5,439 bases of DNA from assembly GCA_035291905.1 (NCBI GenBank), contig DATDRF010000023.1:1-5439 (forward strand), read 5' to 3'. The stretch is from JACPLA01 sp035291905 (GTDB taxonomy: Bacteria > Bacteroidota > Ignavibacteria > UBA10030). Within the stretch, counting starts at the first letter, position 1. The number at the start of each line of letters is the position of its first letter. Of the stretch, positions 1 to 5,098 are shown one piece after another. Under the pieces are notes generated by a model that worked only from the letters and a program-made list of their open reading frames with translations, did not search any database and was not told the DNA's origin. The position numbers and the translations under genes are program-made.

Positions 1-324
1 CGACTTCCATATCCCCCGCAGCGTCGCATCCACAGCCTGCCATTGTCTTCGTTCTTCAGCAAGCTGTGCACGGCCGCTGGCTGTGATCCGGTAGTACTTT
101 CGGCGGCGGCCGGTCTCGGACTCTTCCCACCGCGCTTTGACGAGGCCAAGCCGCTCGAGGCGGTGCAGAACGGGATACAGCATCCCGTCCGTCCACTCCA
201 TATGTCCTCCGGACAACTCTTGAACCCGCTTGATGATGGCGTAGCCGTAGCTGTCCCCTTCCGAGAGTATCGCCAGAACAATGGGGGTCGAGGAGGCGGC
301 AATCAGGTCCTTGTTGAATTCCAC
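1..324 (-). CDS. PadR-family transcriptional regulator (3' end beyond left edge)
   Basis: This is a small DNA-binding repressor of the PadR family, which usually controls a neighbouring transporter or stress operon. The 108 visible residues contain the family's winged helix: LIAASSTPIVLAILSEGDSYGYAI (residues 7-30) is the first helix pair, EWTDGMLYPVLHRLERLGLV (43-62) includes the recognition helix, and ETGRRRKYYRITASGRAQL (70-88) is the basic wing and its strand. The remainder (EERRQWQAVDATLRGIWKS) starts the C-terminal dimerisation helix. Proteins of this subgroup are about 105-115 residues, so only a few codons are probably missing. The GTG at 324-322 is chosen because an in-frame TAA lies shortly upstream with no ATG between, and because family members begin with a similar Met-Glu-x-Asn-Lys. 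There is no strong Shine-Dalgarno sequence. The gene diverges from everything else here; its targets probably lie left of the window. Family assignment is very secure; ligand and targets are unknown. Confidence 0.93.
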   Translation of the reverse strand, partial: MEFNKDLIAASSTPIVLAILSEGDSYGYAIIKRVQELSGGHMEWTDGMLYPVLHRLERLGLVKARWEESETGRRRKYYRITASGRAQLAEERRQWQAVDATLRGIWKS

Positions 325-361
325 GATCTTATGCGTTGCGGGTTTGTTTGTGCATTATTTC

Positions 362-390
362 AATATACATAGAAGTGCTATGTATGTCAA
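362..390 (-). promoter_or_regulatory. sigma70-type promoter of the padR-family gene
   Basis: On the minus strand, TTGACA (390-385) is followed by exactly 17 bases and TATATT (367-362). That is a perfect -35 box and a 5/6 -10 box at ideal spacing. Transcription would start near 355, giving a leader of about 30 bases before the GTG at 324. A run of six A on the minus strand (408-403), about 12 bases upstream of the -35 box, could act as a short UP-like element. The promoter reads only toward the padR-family gene. Confidence 0.72.
365..385. promoter_or_regulatory. Candidate PadR autoregulatory operator (perfect inverted repeat)
   Basis: ATACATAG and CTATGTAT form two perfectly complementary 8-base arms separated by five bases (AAGTG). 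The repeat fills the spacer between the -35 and -10 boxes of the padR-family promoter and overlaps both by a few bases, so a bound dimer would block RNA polymerase. PadR proteins are known to bind dyads containing ACAT/ATGT and commonly repress their own genes. Both motifs are present, although here they are ordered ACAT then ATGT on either strand. The palindrome is seen directly; its use by this protein is inferred. Confidence 0.62.
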
Positions 391-629
391 GAGCCCGCGT
401 TCTTTTTTGCTGAGATCTGCGAAGGGATTGAGTAGCGGTTCTATGTCCGAAAACTGCCGGCGGGAACCCCCAATCCTGACAATCCAACAAAGCAGAGAGA
501 GTCATCATGGCTGAAAACGCGTCCAGGTACCATTCGCCATATTCATTCTTTCAAATTCGAGAAGGGTCAACGCCTCTTCTTGTCAGGTGTGAGAAGAATC
601 AACAGATACCATGCCGAATTTAGCTGTTG

Positions 630-650
630 AAACGCCCCTCCGGAGCGTTT
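630..650. repeat. Small hairpin, possibly a weak terminator
   Basis: AAACGC (630-635) pairs with GCGTTT (645-650). After one C/A mismatch, CC/GG adds two more pairs around a TCC loop. The right arm ends in TTTT (648-651), then C, which is short for an intrinsic terminator. It lies seven bases after the end of the small reading frame 507-623 and upstream of the rrf2 gene. It might limit read-through or be incidental. Confidence 0.25.
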
Positions 651-669
651 TCGAAGCTTCTTGAATCAT

Positions 670-682
670 GACTAATTCAGTC
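670..682. promoter_or_regulatory. Putative Rrf2 operator, site A (GACTAATTCAGTC)
   Basis: A GAC-N7-GTC palindrome with an AATT core sits 57 bases upstream of the rrf2 start codon. The same GAC-N7-GTC frame with an AT-rich core occurs twice in the promoter of the next operon (1229-1241 and 1254-1266); read in reverse, the last is GACTAAATTCGTC, close to this site. Reading every GAC in the window, I found no fourth match. A site at its own gene fits autoregulation, which is common in Rrf2 proteins. Binding is inferred. Confidence 0.5.
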
Positions 683-723
683 CCATTTGGCATGGAACTT
701 GTTGATTTGCCTCGGAGTCCTCG

Positions 724-730
724 AGAAAGG
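724..730 (+). promoter_or_regulatory. Ribosome binding site that fixes the rrf2 start
   Basis: AGAAAGG ends nine bases before the ATG at 740. It directly abuts the ATG at 731, and the far upstream ATG at 668 has no comparable site. This spacing selects 740 as the start, which also gives the usual Rrf2 N-terminus (Met, a few residues, then AEYAIRAM). Confidence 0.65.
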
Positions 731-739
731 ATGGAAATC

Positions 740-1180
740 ATGCAACTGACCGCTAACGCAGAGTATGCAATAAGGGCGATGGTCCATTTGGCTGGCGTTC
801 CTCCGGGAACGGTGCTTCCTATCGGAGAAATCGCCAAGGCGTGGGAGATTCCGGAGAGCTACTTGCGAAAGATCGTGTTGACTCTGCATCACTCCGGCCT
901 GGTGCGCTCAGAGCGTGGGATTACCGGCGGGATTAACCTGGCGAAACGGCCGGATTCGATCACCGCACTGGATGTCGTAGAAGCTGTGCAAGGGCCCTTG
1001 GAACTGAAAACCTGCGTGAACAACCCGAAAGAATGTGGTCGAGCTCCAGCATGCTCCATTCGTTTTCTTTGGGGCGAAGCCCAGGAAAAAGTGCGCTTGG
1101 CACTTCGTAGCCATTCTCTCGCGGAACTTGCCGAGATCGAGAGCGGCGCCAGAAGTCCGCATAATAATAGGAATCATTAG
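740..1180 (+). CDS. Rrf2-family transcriptional regulator with three cluster-ligand cysteines
   Basis: This 146-residue protein has the normal Rrf2 length and layout. The opening QLTANAEYAIRAMVHLA (2-18) is helix 1; VLPIGEIAKAWEIPESYLRKI (25-45) holds the helix-turn-helix; SGLVRSERGITGGINLA (52-68) is the wing; ITALDVVEAVQGPL (74-87) leads to the dimerisation region. Cys92, Cys99 and Cys105 (C-x6-C-x5-C) match the positions of the Fe-S ligands in IscR, NsrR and RirA, so a sensing cluster is likely. The regulator would respond to iron or Fe-S supply, redox state or NO; the sequence does not decide which. The reading frame is open back to 668, but the ribosome binding site and family N-terminus favour 740. 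It lies in the same direction as, and 139 bases before, a haem-uptake-type operon whose promoter carries two candidate operators, so it is the probable controller. Family call very secure; subgroup uncertain. Confidence 0.95.
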   Translation: MQLTANAEYAIRAMVHLAGVPPGTVLPIGEIAKAWEIPESYLRKIVLTLHHSGLVRSERGITGGINLAKRPDSITALDVVEAVQGPLELKTCVNNPKECGRAPACSIRFLWGEAQEKVRLALRSHSLAELAEIESGARSPHNNRNH

Positions 1181-1209
1181 CATTTAGCTCATTTTCCCAG
1201 GTTTTTGGC

Positions 1210-1238
1210 TTGACTGCAAACTAAGTCCGACTTAAATT
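1210..1238 (+). promoter_or_regulatory. Promoter of the haem-uptake-type operon
   Basis: TTGACT (1210-1215, 5/6 match) is followed by 17 bases and TAAATT (1233-1238, 4/6 match). Transcription would begin near 1245 and leave a leader of about 75 bases before the TTG at 1320. The -10 box lies in the centre of palindrome site B, the geometry expected of a repressor-controlled promoter. A second candidate -10 box, TATAAA (1283-1288), has only a poor -35 (TTTAGT, 1260-1265). Confidence 0.62.
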
Positions 1239-1248
1239 GTCGGAGTTA
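1222..1248. promoter_or_regulatory. Putative Rrf2 operator, site B (27-base inverted repeat)
   Basis: TAAGTCCGAC and GTCGGAGTTA are 10-base arms around the seven-base centre TTAAATT. Nine of ten positions pair, the exception being G/G at 1225/1245. The inner part, GACTTAAATTGTC (1229-1241), has the GAC-N7-GTC pattern of site A. The centre coincides with the -10 box of the operon promoter, so binding would repress. The palindrome is seen directly; assignment to the neighbouring Rrf2 protein rests on the shared pattern and location. Confidence 0.58.
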
Positions 1249-1252
1249 AATG

Positions 1253-1267
1253 GGACGAATTTAGTCC
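1253..1267. promoter_or_regulatory. Putative Rrf2 operator, site C (GGACGAATTTAGTCC)
   Basis: GGAC-N7-GTCC, whose reverse strand contains GACTAAATTCGTC, is the third member of the GAC-N7-GTC set. Its centre is 25 bases from that of site B, and it lies just downstream of the predicted transcription start, where a bound protein would act as a roadblock or cooperate with the dimer at site B. Confidence 0.5.
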
Positions 1268-1305
1268 TATATCAGGTTCCTGTATAAAATTTCAACACCC
1301 CAATC

Positions 1306-1310
1306 GGAGA
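1306..1310 (+). promoter_or_regulatory. Ribosome binding site for a TTG start
   Basis: GGAGA lies nine bases before the TTG at 1320. No in-frame ATG occurs just upstream, and the next in-frame ATG (within the loop at residue 133) would remove four membrane helices. This supports TTG as the true start. Confidence 0.6.
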
Positions 1311-1319
1311 ACTGTCAAG

Positions 1320-2084
1320 TTGAGATCAGCTGTTCACTACCTGCCGATTCTGACAACCGCACTCTCAATTGCCTTTGCAGTCGAAATCTACAGGCATTGG
1401 AAAAGCAAAGAGAACGCTCCTCACCTGGCATGGTGGACTTTTGGAATTCTTCTTTTTGGTGTCGGAACGGCCACCGAGAGTCTGATCACGCTGTTTGGCT
1501 GGCGGGAGTCATTCTTCAGGGCATGGTACATTTCCGGTGCGTTGCTCGGTGGATCACCTCTCGCACAAGGTACTGTGTACCTGTTGTTGTCGCGAAAGAC
1601 TGCAAACCTCCTTTCAGTTCTTCTTGTGATCGTTGTCGTTCTTGCCGCTGTTTGTGTCCTTCTGACGCCAATCGATTATTCCCTTGTTGAGCAGTTCAGG
1701 CCGACGGGCAGAGTGATGGAGTGGGGGTGGGTGAGGGCATTTTCACCTCTCATCAACACCTACGCGCTTATCTTCCTCGTGGGCGGGGCAGTATGGTCGG
1801 CCCTGAAGTACAGAAAGAACCAAGCAACCAGGGGGAGGTACACAGGTAATATCATGATTGCTGCCGGAGCGCTGTTACCCGGCATTGGGGGTGCATTCAC
1901 ACGCTTTGGTCTCACCGAAGTCCTCTATGTCACCGAGCTCGTGGGGCTTTCCCTCATCTACGCCGGATATCGGACGATACGTGCTGAAGGGAGAACTTCC
2001 TTGCAGCAGAGCCAGGCGCAACAAGAGTTCCATCCATCACCTCAACCATCCGGAAGCGTATTATCTGAAGAAGAGAAGAAATGA
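1320..2084 (+). CDS. Seven-helix integral membrane protein of unknown function
   Basis: I do not recognise a characterised family for this 254-residue protein. Seven hydrophobic segments are visible, at about residues 8-24, 37-59, 67-89, 97-116, 144-163, 176-196 and 201-217. The loops after helices 1, 3 and 5 (YRHWKSKE, SRKTAN, KYRKNQATRGR) and the C-terminal tail are basic, so the positive-inside rule places the N-terminus outside and the C-terminus inside. The 27-residue loop between helices 4 and 5, with acidic and aromatic residues, would face the periplasm. The tail (about 220-254) is rich in Gln, Ser and Glu and looks unstructured. The overall shape recalls the 7-helix sensor modules fused to some histidine kinases, but no kinase or output domain follows. 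It is the first gene of the unit and overlaps the receptor gene by ATGA, which implies coupled translation. It could be a sensor, an inner-membrane partner of uptake, or a porphyrin or electron carrier. Function is open. Confidence 0.85.
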   Translation: MRSAVHYLPILTTALSIAFAVEIYRHWKSKENAPHLAWWTFGILLFGVGTATESLITLFGWRESFFRAWYISGALLGGSPLAQGTVYLLLSRKTANLLSVLLVIVVVLAAVCVLLTPIDYSLVEQFRPTGRVMEWGWVRAFSPLINTYALIFLVGGAVWSALKYRKNQATRGRYTGNIMIAAGALLPGIGGAFTRFGLTEVLYVTELVGLSLIYAGYRTIRAEGRTSLQQSQAQQEFHPSPQPSGSVLSEEEKK

Positions 2085-4396
2085 CAAGAAATCTGATTCG
2101 GGTGTTTTCCATTTTTTGTGTTATTGTGACATTGGGTTCCGCTCAAACGCCAAAAGCCTCTTTGCTCGGAAGAATTACGACGATCGAGGGTAAACCGGTT
2201 TCACTCGCCAACGTCCTGATCAAGGAAATCTCATTGGGAGACATGAGTTCCGATTCAGGGGACTTTTTGATCTCCAACGTTCCCCCCGGATCCTACATCG
2301 TTGTCGTTTCATGTTTGGGGTTCGCATCTCAAAGCCATCAGGTCGAAATACGCGCCGGCGAGACAGTCGATCTGAGGATCACGTTGGTCGAGAAGCCCGT
2401 TGACATACCGGAGATAGTGGTGACGGGCACCCGGTCCGAGAAACTTCTCGTCGATGTTCCGATTCCAACGTCCGTGGTTTCGGACAAGGAGATCAGGGCC
2501 CGCGCGGCCGTTCAACTCAGTGATCTGCTCGCCGAGCAGGAAGGAATGTTCATTAATTCCAACCAGTGGGGGACGGGAATACAGGTGGAGGGGCTCGACC
2601 CGGCGTACACCTTGATCCTCATCGACGGTGAACCGGTTGTCGGAAGAACAGCGGGGACTCTTGAGCTCACCCGCCTGAGCGTCGGCAACATTCAGCGCGT
2701 CGAAATCGTTAAAGGCCCCTCCTCTTCATTGTACGGAAGCGATGCACTCGCCGCCGTCATTAATCTCATTACCAGGCAACCGGCCGAATCACTGGGGGTT
2801 GGATTCAAGTCACGCTATGGAAGCTTCAATACGCTCGACCTCAATGGACGCGTTGAGGCAATGAGGGGTGGATTTGGCACTTCCATTTTCGTTGAACGCA
2901 ACAGCTCGAACGGATTCGACCTGACCCCGGAAACGAAATCCCGGACGACTCCGCGCTACGTCAATTACTCGCTTAGCCCAAAACTTGTCTACGACTTCAA
3001 TGAAACAACAAAGGCAACTCTCAGCGCCCGATATGTCACTCAGAAGGTGTCGAACATTGCCACCGTTCTGGTGGGTCCGTCGGATATCGATTTTAACGAA
3101 CGCTCCCAACTGACGGACTGGAGCGTTGCATTGAGCGGCGTCCACCGATTTTCGCCCACTATGAAATTCGAAGGGAAGCTTTACCGGGCTGACTACAGAA
3201 CAAATTCGGAGTTAAGATACCAGACAGACGGCGCCCTCTTTGATCGAAGTACATTCAACCAAACGTTCAATAAGGCCGAGGGGCAGCTTGACATTATTGT
3301 TTCGAAGACCATGTTGACGGCCGCGGGAGGCGGTTACGTTTATGAAACTGTTTTGGCGAACCGGATTTCGGGGGACCAGCGCTCGGCAGCGTCCTATTTC
3401 GCATTTGCGCAACATGAGTGGATACCTGATGAGAATCTTGATCTTATTGGGAGCTTTCGGTACGACTCACACAGAGATTACGCAGCTCGCCTCTCGCCAA
3501 AGATTTCCGCACGTGTCAAGCCGTTGAGCTGGTTCACGGTTCGGGCATCGCTCGGAAGCGGATTCAAAGCTCCCACATTTCAGCAATTGTATCTCGATTT
3601 CACCAACCCTCAGGTCGGCTACAGCGTGTTTGGCTCGGTGGGTGTCACAGAAGCATTGAAGAGACTTCAGGAGACGGGACAGGTGCAATCCGTCCTTATA
3701 GACCCCACTTCGCTCCAGACGATTCGCCCCGAGAATTCGCTCTCCTACAATGCAAGCATCGAAGTGGATCCGACCGACTTCCTGCATGTCAAAATCAATG
3801 GTTTCCACAATGATCTCAAAGATTTGATAGAAGCGGCGCCCATTGCCACCAAGACCAATGGACAGGCCATCTATACGTATTTCAACATTAACAACGTATT
3901 CACTCAGGGATTCGATGCAGAAATCACCCTAAAACCGATTTCAGAAATATCGTTCTCTGTGACGTACCAATACCTCGAAGCCAAGGATCAGAACGTCCTC
4001 GATGAAGTTCGCGCCGGAAGCATTTTTAAGATTGGCAGCACGGGGCGTGCGCGACCCGTCCAGGAATCCGAATATGGCGGCCTCTTCAATCGCTCGAATC
4101 ATTCAGGCACAATCAGAGTGGGCTACAACAACGACGAGATTGGGCTGACAGTCAACCTGAGGGGCATCCTGCGAGCCAGGTACGGTTTTGCCGATAACAA
4201 CGGCAACAATATCCTTGACGATGACAGCGAATATGCTCCGGGCTATGCGCTCTGGAATATGACAGCTTCAAAGAGGGTTTTTGATTTCCTCACAGTGCAA
4301 GCGGGGGTGGAAAACATGTTTGGCGCGACAAACCCGCAGTACACACCGTTTCTTCCGGGGAGTATTGCGTATGCGACGCTAAGCGTGGAATTTTGA
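2081..4396 (+). CDS. TonB-dependent outer-membrane receptor, HmuR-like (probable haem receptor)
   Basis: This 771-residue protein imports a scarce ligand, most likely haem, through the outer membrane using TonB energy. Residues 1-21 are a signal peptide ending Gly-Ser-Ala before Gln. Residues 26-102 form a carboxypeptidase-regulatory-like beta domain, typical of Bacteroidota receptors. The plug starts at EIVVTGTR (111-118), a TonB-box-like segment, and includes YTLILIDGEPVVGR (176-189) and VEIVKGPSSSLYGSDAL (207-223). The rest is the 22-strand barrel, ending in Phe after ATLSVE as barrels do. FKAP (495-498) corresponds to the FRAP box of haem receptors and IRPENS (548-553) to the following 'pE-S' strand. 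Between them, NPQVGYSVFG begins a longer loop that lacks the histidine found there in ShuA-type receptors. An acidic loop, DNNGNNILDDD (705-715), resembles a calcium site. It overlaps the membrane-protein gene by four bases and precedes an hmuY-like gene, which is the main support for haem as ligand; another tetrapyrrole or a siderophore is possible. Confidence 0.93.
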   Translation: MTRNLIRVFSIFCVIVTLGSAQTPKASLLGRITTIEGKPVSLANVLIKEISLGDMSSDSGDFLISNVPPGSYIVVVSCLGFASQSHQVEIRAGETVDLRITLVEKPVDIPEIVVTGTRSEKLLVDVPIPTSVVSDKEIRARAAVQLSDLLAEQEGMFINSNQWGTGIQVEGLDPAYTLILIDGEPVVGRTAGTLELTRLSVGNIQRVEIVKGPSSSLYGSDALAAVINLITRQPAESLGVGFKSRYGSFNTLDLNGRVEAMRGGFGTSIFVERNSSNGFDLTPETKSRTTPRYVNYSLSPKLVYDFNETTKATLSARYVTQKVSNIATVLVGPSDIDFNERSQLTDWSVALSGVHRFSPTMKFEGKLYRADYRTNSELRYQTDGALFDRSTFNQTFNKAEGQLDIIVSKTMLTAAGGGYVYETVLANRISGDQRSAASYFAFAQHEWIPDENLDLIGSFRYDSHRDYAARLSPKISARVKPLSWFTVRASLGSGFKAPTFQQLYLDFTNPQVGYSVFGSVGVTEALKRLQETGQVQSVLIDPTSLQTIRPENSLSYNASIEVDPTDFLHVKINGFHNDLKDLIEAAPIATKTNGQAIYTYFNINNVFTQGFDAEITLKPISEISFSVTYQYLEAKDQNVLDEVRAGSIFKIGSTGRARPVQESEYGGLFNRSNHSGTIRVGYNNDEIGLTVNLRGILRARYGFADNNGNNILDDDSEYAPGYALWNMTASKRVFDFLTVQAGVENMFGATNPQYTPFLPGSIAYATLSVEF

Positions 4397-4440
4397 TTCC
4401 CTTTGCATTCTCTCTCTAAATCCTTAATGATAACCTGTAT

Positions 4441-4446
4441 AAGGAG
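4441..4446 (+). promoter_or_regulatory. Strong ribosome binding site deciding the hmuY start
   Basis: AAGGAG lies nine bases before the ATG at 4456 but only three before the ATG at 4450, and it abuts the TTG at 4447. The spacing favours 4456, which gives a lipoprotein signal starting Met-Lys-Thr. Confidence 0.65.
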
Positions 4447-4455
4447 TTGATGATC

Positions 4456-5058
4456 ATGAAGACCTTTCGCGTTCTTGCAACACTTGGTTTTGTTCTCCTG
4501 GCGGCCGGCTGCAAAGAATCCGTTACCGAGCCACCCCCGGTGGAATCGACCCTGCCGATTCACACGATAACAAACATTCCAGCAGATACGGGGAGTGTCG
4601 CAAAATATACGTATTTCAGCTTGAGGGATAGTTCGATCATTACCGGCTCGGACACTGCAACTGTCAAATGGGACCTTGCATTTGCAGCGACCACAATTCG
4701 GACAAACAGCGGAACGAGCGGGCCGGGACAAGGAGGCGCCATTGTACTCTCCGGCACCGATTTCGACACTGTCTCACAAGCCATGGCATCGGGCTATTCG
4801 ATCGATACCAGCGCAACAAAGCTCGCAATAACCACCGGATCTGACAAAGGATGGTATCACTACGATTTTGCGACGAACATCATTACGCCGATTGCCGGCA
4901 GAGTGCTCATCATTCGCACAGCCGACGGTCGGTATGCGAAAATGCAGATTGTGAGCTACTACAAGGATGCTCCCGTCACACCGACACAAAATGACATATC
5001 GCGTTTTTATACCTTTCGGTACGTCTTCCAGCCGGACGGTTCGACAACATTAAGATGA
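4456..5058 (+). CDS. hmuY: HmuY-family haem-binding surface lipoprotein
   Basis: HmuY proteins are lipid-anchored haemophores that take haem from host or environmental haemoproteins and deliver it to a HmuR-type receptor. This 200-residue protein begins with a lipoprotein signal whose lipobox LAAGC puts the lipidated Cys at 19. The following Lys-Glu and a Pro-rich linker (PPP, 26-28) fit Bacteroidota surface export. Family landmarks follow in order: YTYFSLRDSS (51-60), KWDLAFAATTIRTNSGTSG (71-89) with a Gly-rich turn, FDTVSQAMASGY (103-114), GWYHYDF (132-138), and RVLIIRTADGRYAKMQIVSYY (149-169), then the final strand FYTFRYVFQPDG. Porphyromonas HmuY uses two histidines as haem ligands. Here the mature protein has only His36 and His135, plus Met110 and Met163, so a His/Met or single-His arrangement is possible. 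It lies 59 bases after the receptor gene in the same direction. Family assignment is strong; haem as ligand is inferred. Confidence 0.92.
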   Translation: MKTFRVLATLGFVLLAAGCKESVTEPPPVESTLPIHTITNIPADTGSVAKYTYFSLRDSSIITGSDTATVKWDLAFAATTIRTNSGTSGPGQGGAIVLSGTDFDTVSQAMASGYSIDTSATKLAITTGSDKGWYHYDFATNIITPIAGRVLIIRTADGRYAKMQIVSYYKDAPVTPTQNDISRFYTFRYVFQPDGSTTLR

Positions 5059-5098
5059 GTTTAGTCCCTATCACCTTCAGATAAGGAAATTTCAGAGT

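Larger units (their letters stand above)
391..739. other. Intergenic region without a convincing gene
   Basis: This stretch separates the divergent padR-family gene and its promoter from the rrf2 gene. I see no protein family in any frame. It contains a 38-codon ATG reading frame (507-623) preceded by a purine-rich GAGAGA, a weak hairpin (630-650), a short palindrome GAAGCTTC (653-660) and the first GAC-N7-GTC site (670-682). A clear sigma70 promoter for the rrf2 gene is not evident. TTGAAT at 661-666 could be a -35 box, but at 17 bases' spacing it meets only CATTTG. Confidence 0.6.

Noticed and set aside
43..514. Plus-strand reading frames over the left end (109 and 77 codons)
   Set aside because: The first runs antisense to the clear padR-family gene and the second overlaps it and its promoter; neither protein resembles a family, and composition fits shadow frames.
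668..739. ATG at 668 as the start of the Rrf2 protein
   Set aside because: It adds 24 residues unlike any Rrf2 N-terminus, lacks a ribosome binding site, and would place putative operator site A inside the gene. The ATG at 740 has AGAAAGG at nine bases.
1273..1282. CAGGTTCCTG as an additional operator
   Set aside because: The arms are only four bases and do not extend; it does not match the other palindromes and can arise by chance.
4397..4440. Internal promoter before the hmuY-like gene (TTGCAT 4403-4408, AATGAT 4426-4431)
   Set aside because: Both boxes match the sigma70 consensus at only four of six positions and such matches are common by chance. The gap is short and without a terminator, so co-transcription is simpler.
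5060..5075. TTTAGTCCCTAT before the chelatase gene as a fourth Rrf2 site
   Set aside because: It resembles one half of site C (TTTAGTCCTAT) but has no GAC arm at the seven-base spacing, so it is only a half-site resemblance.
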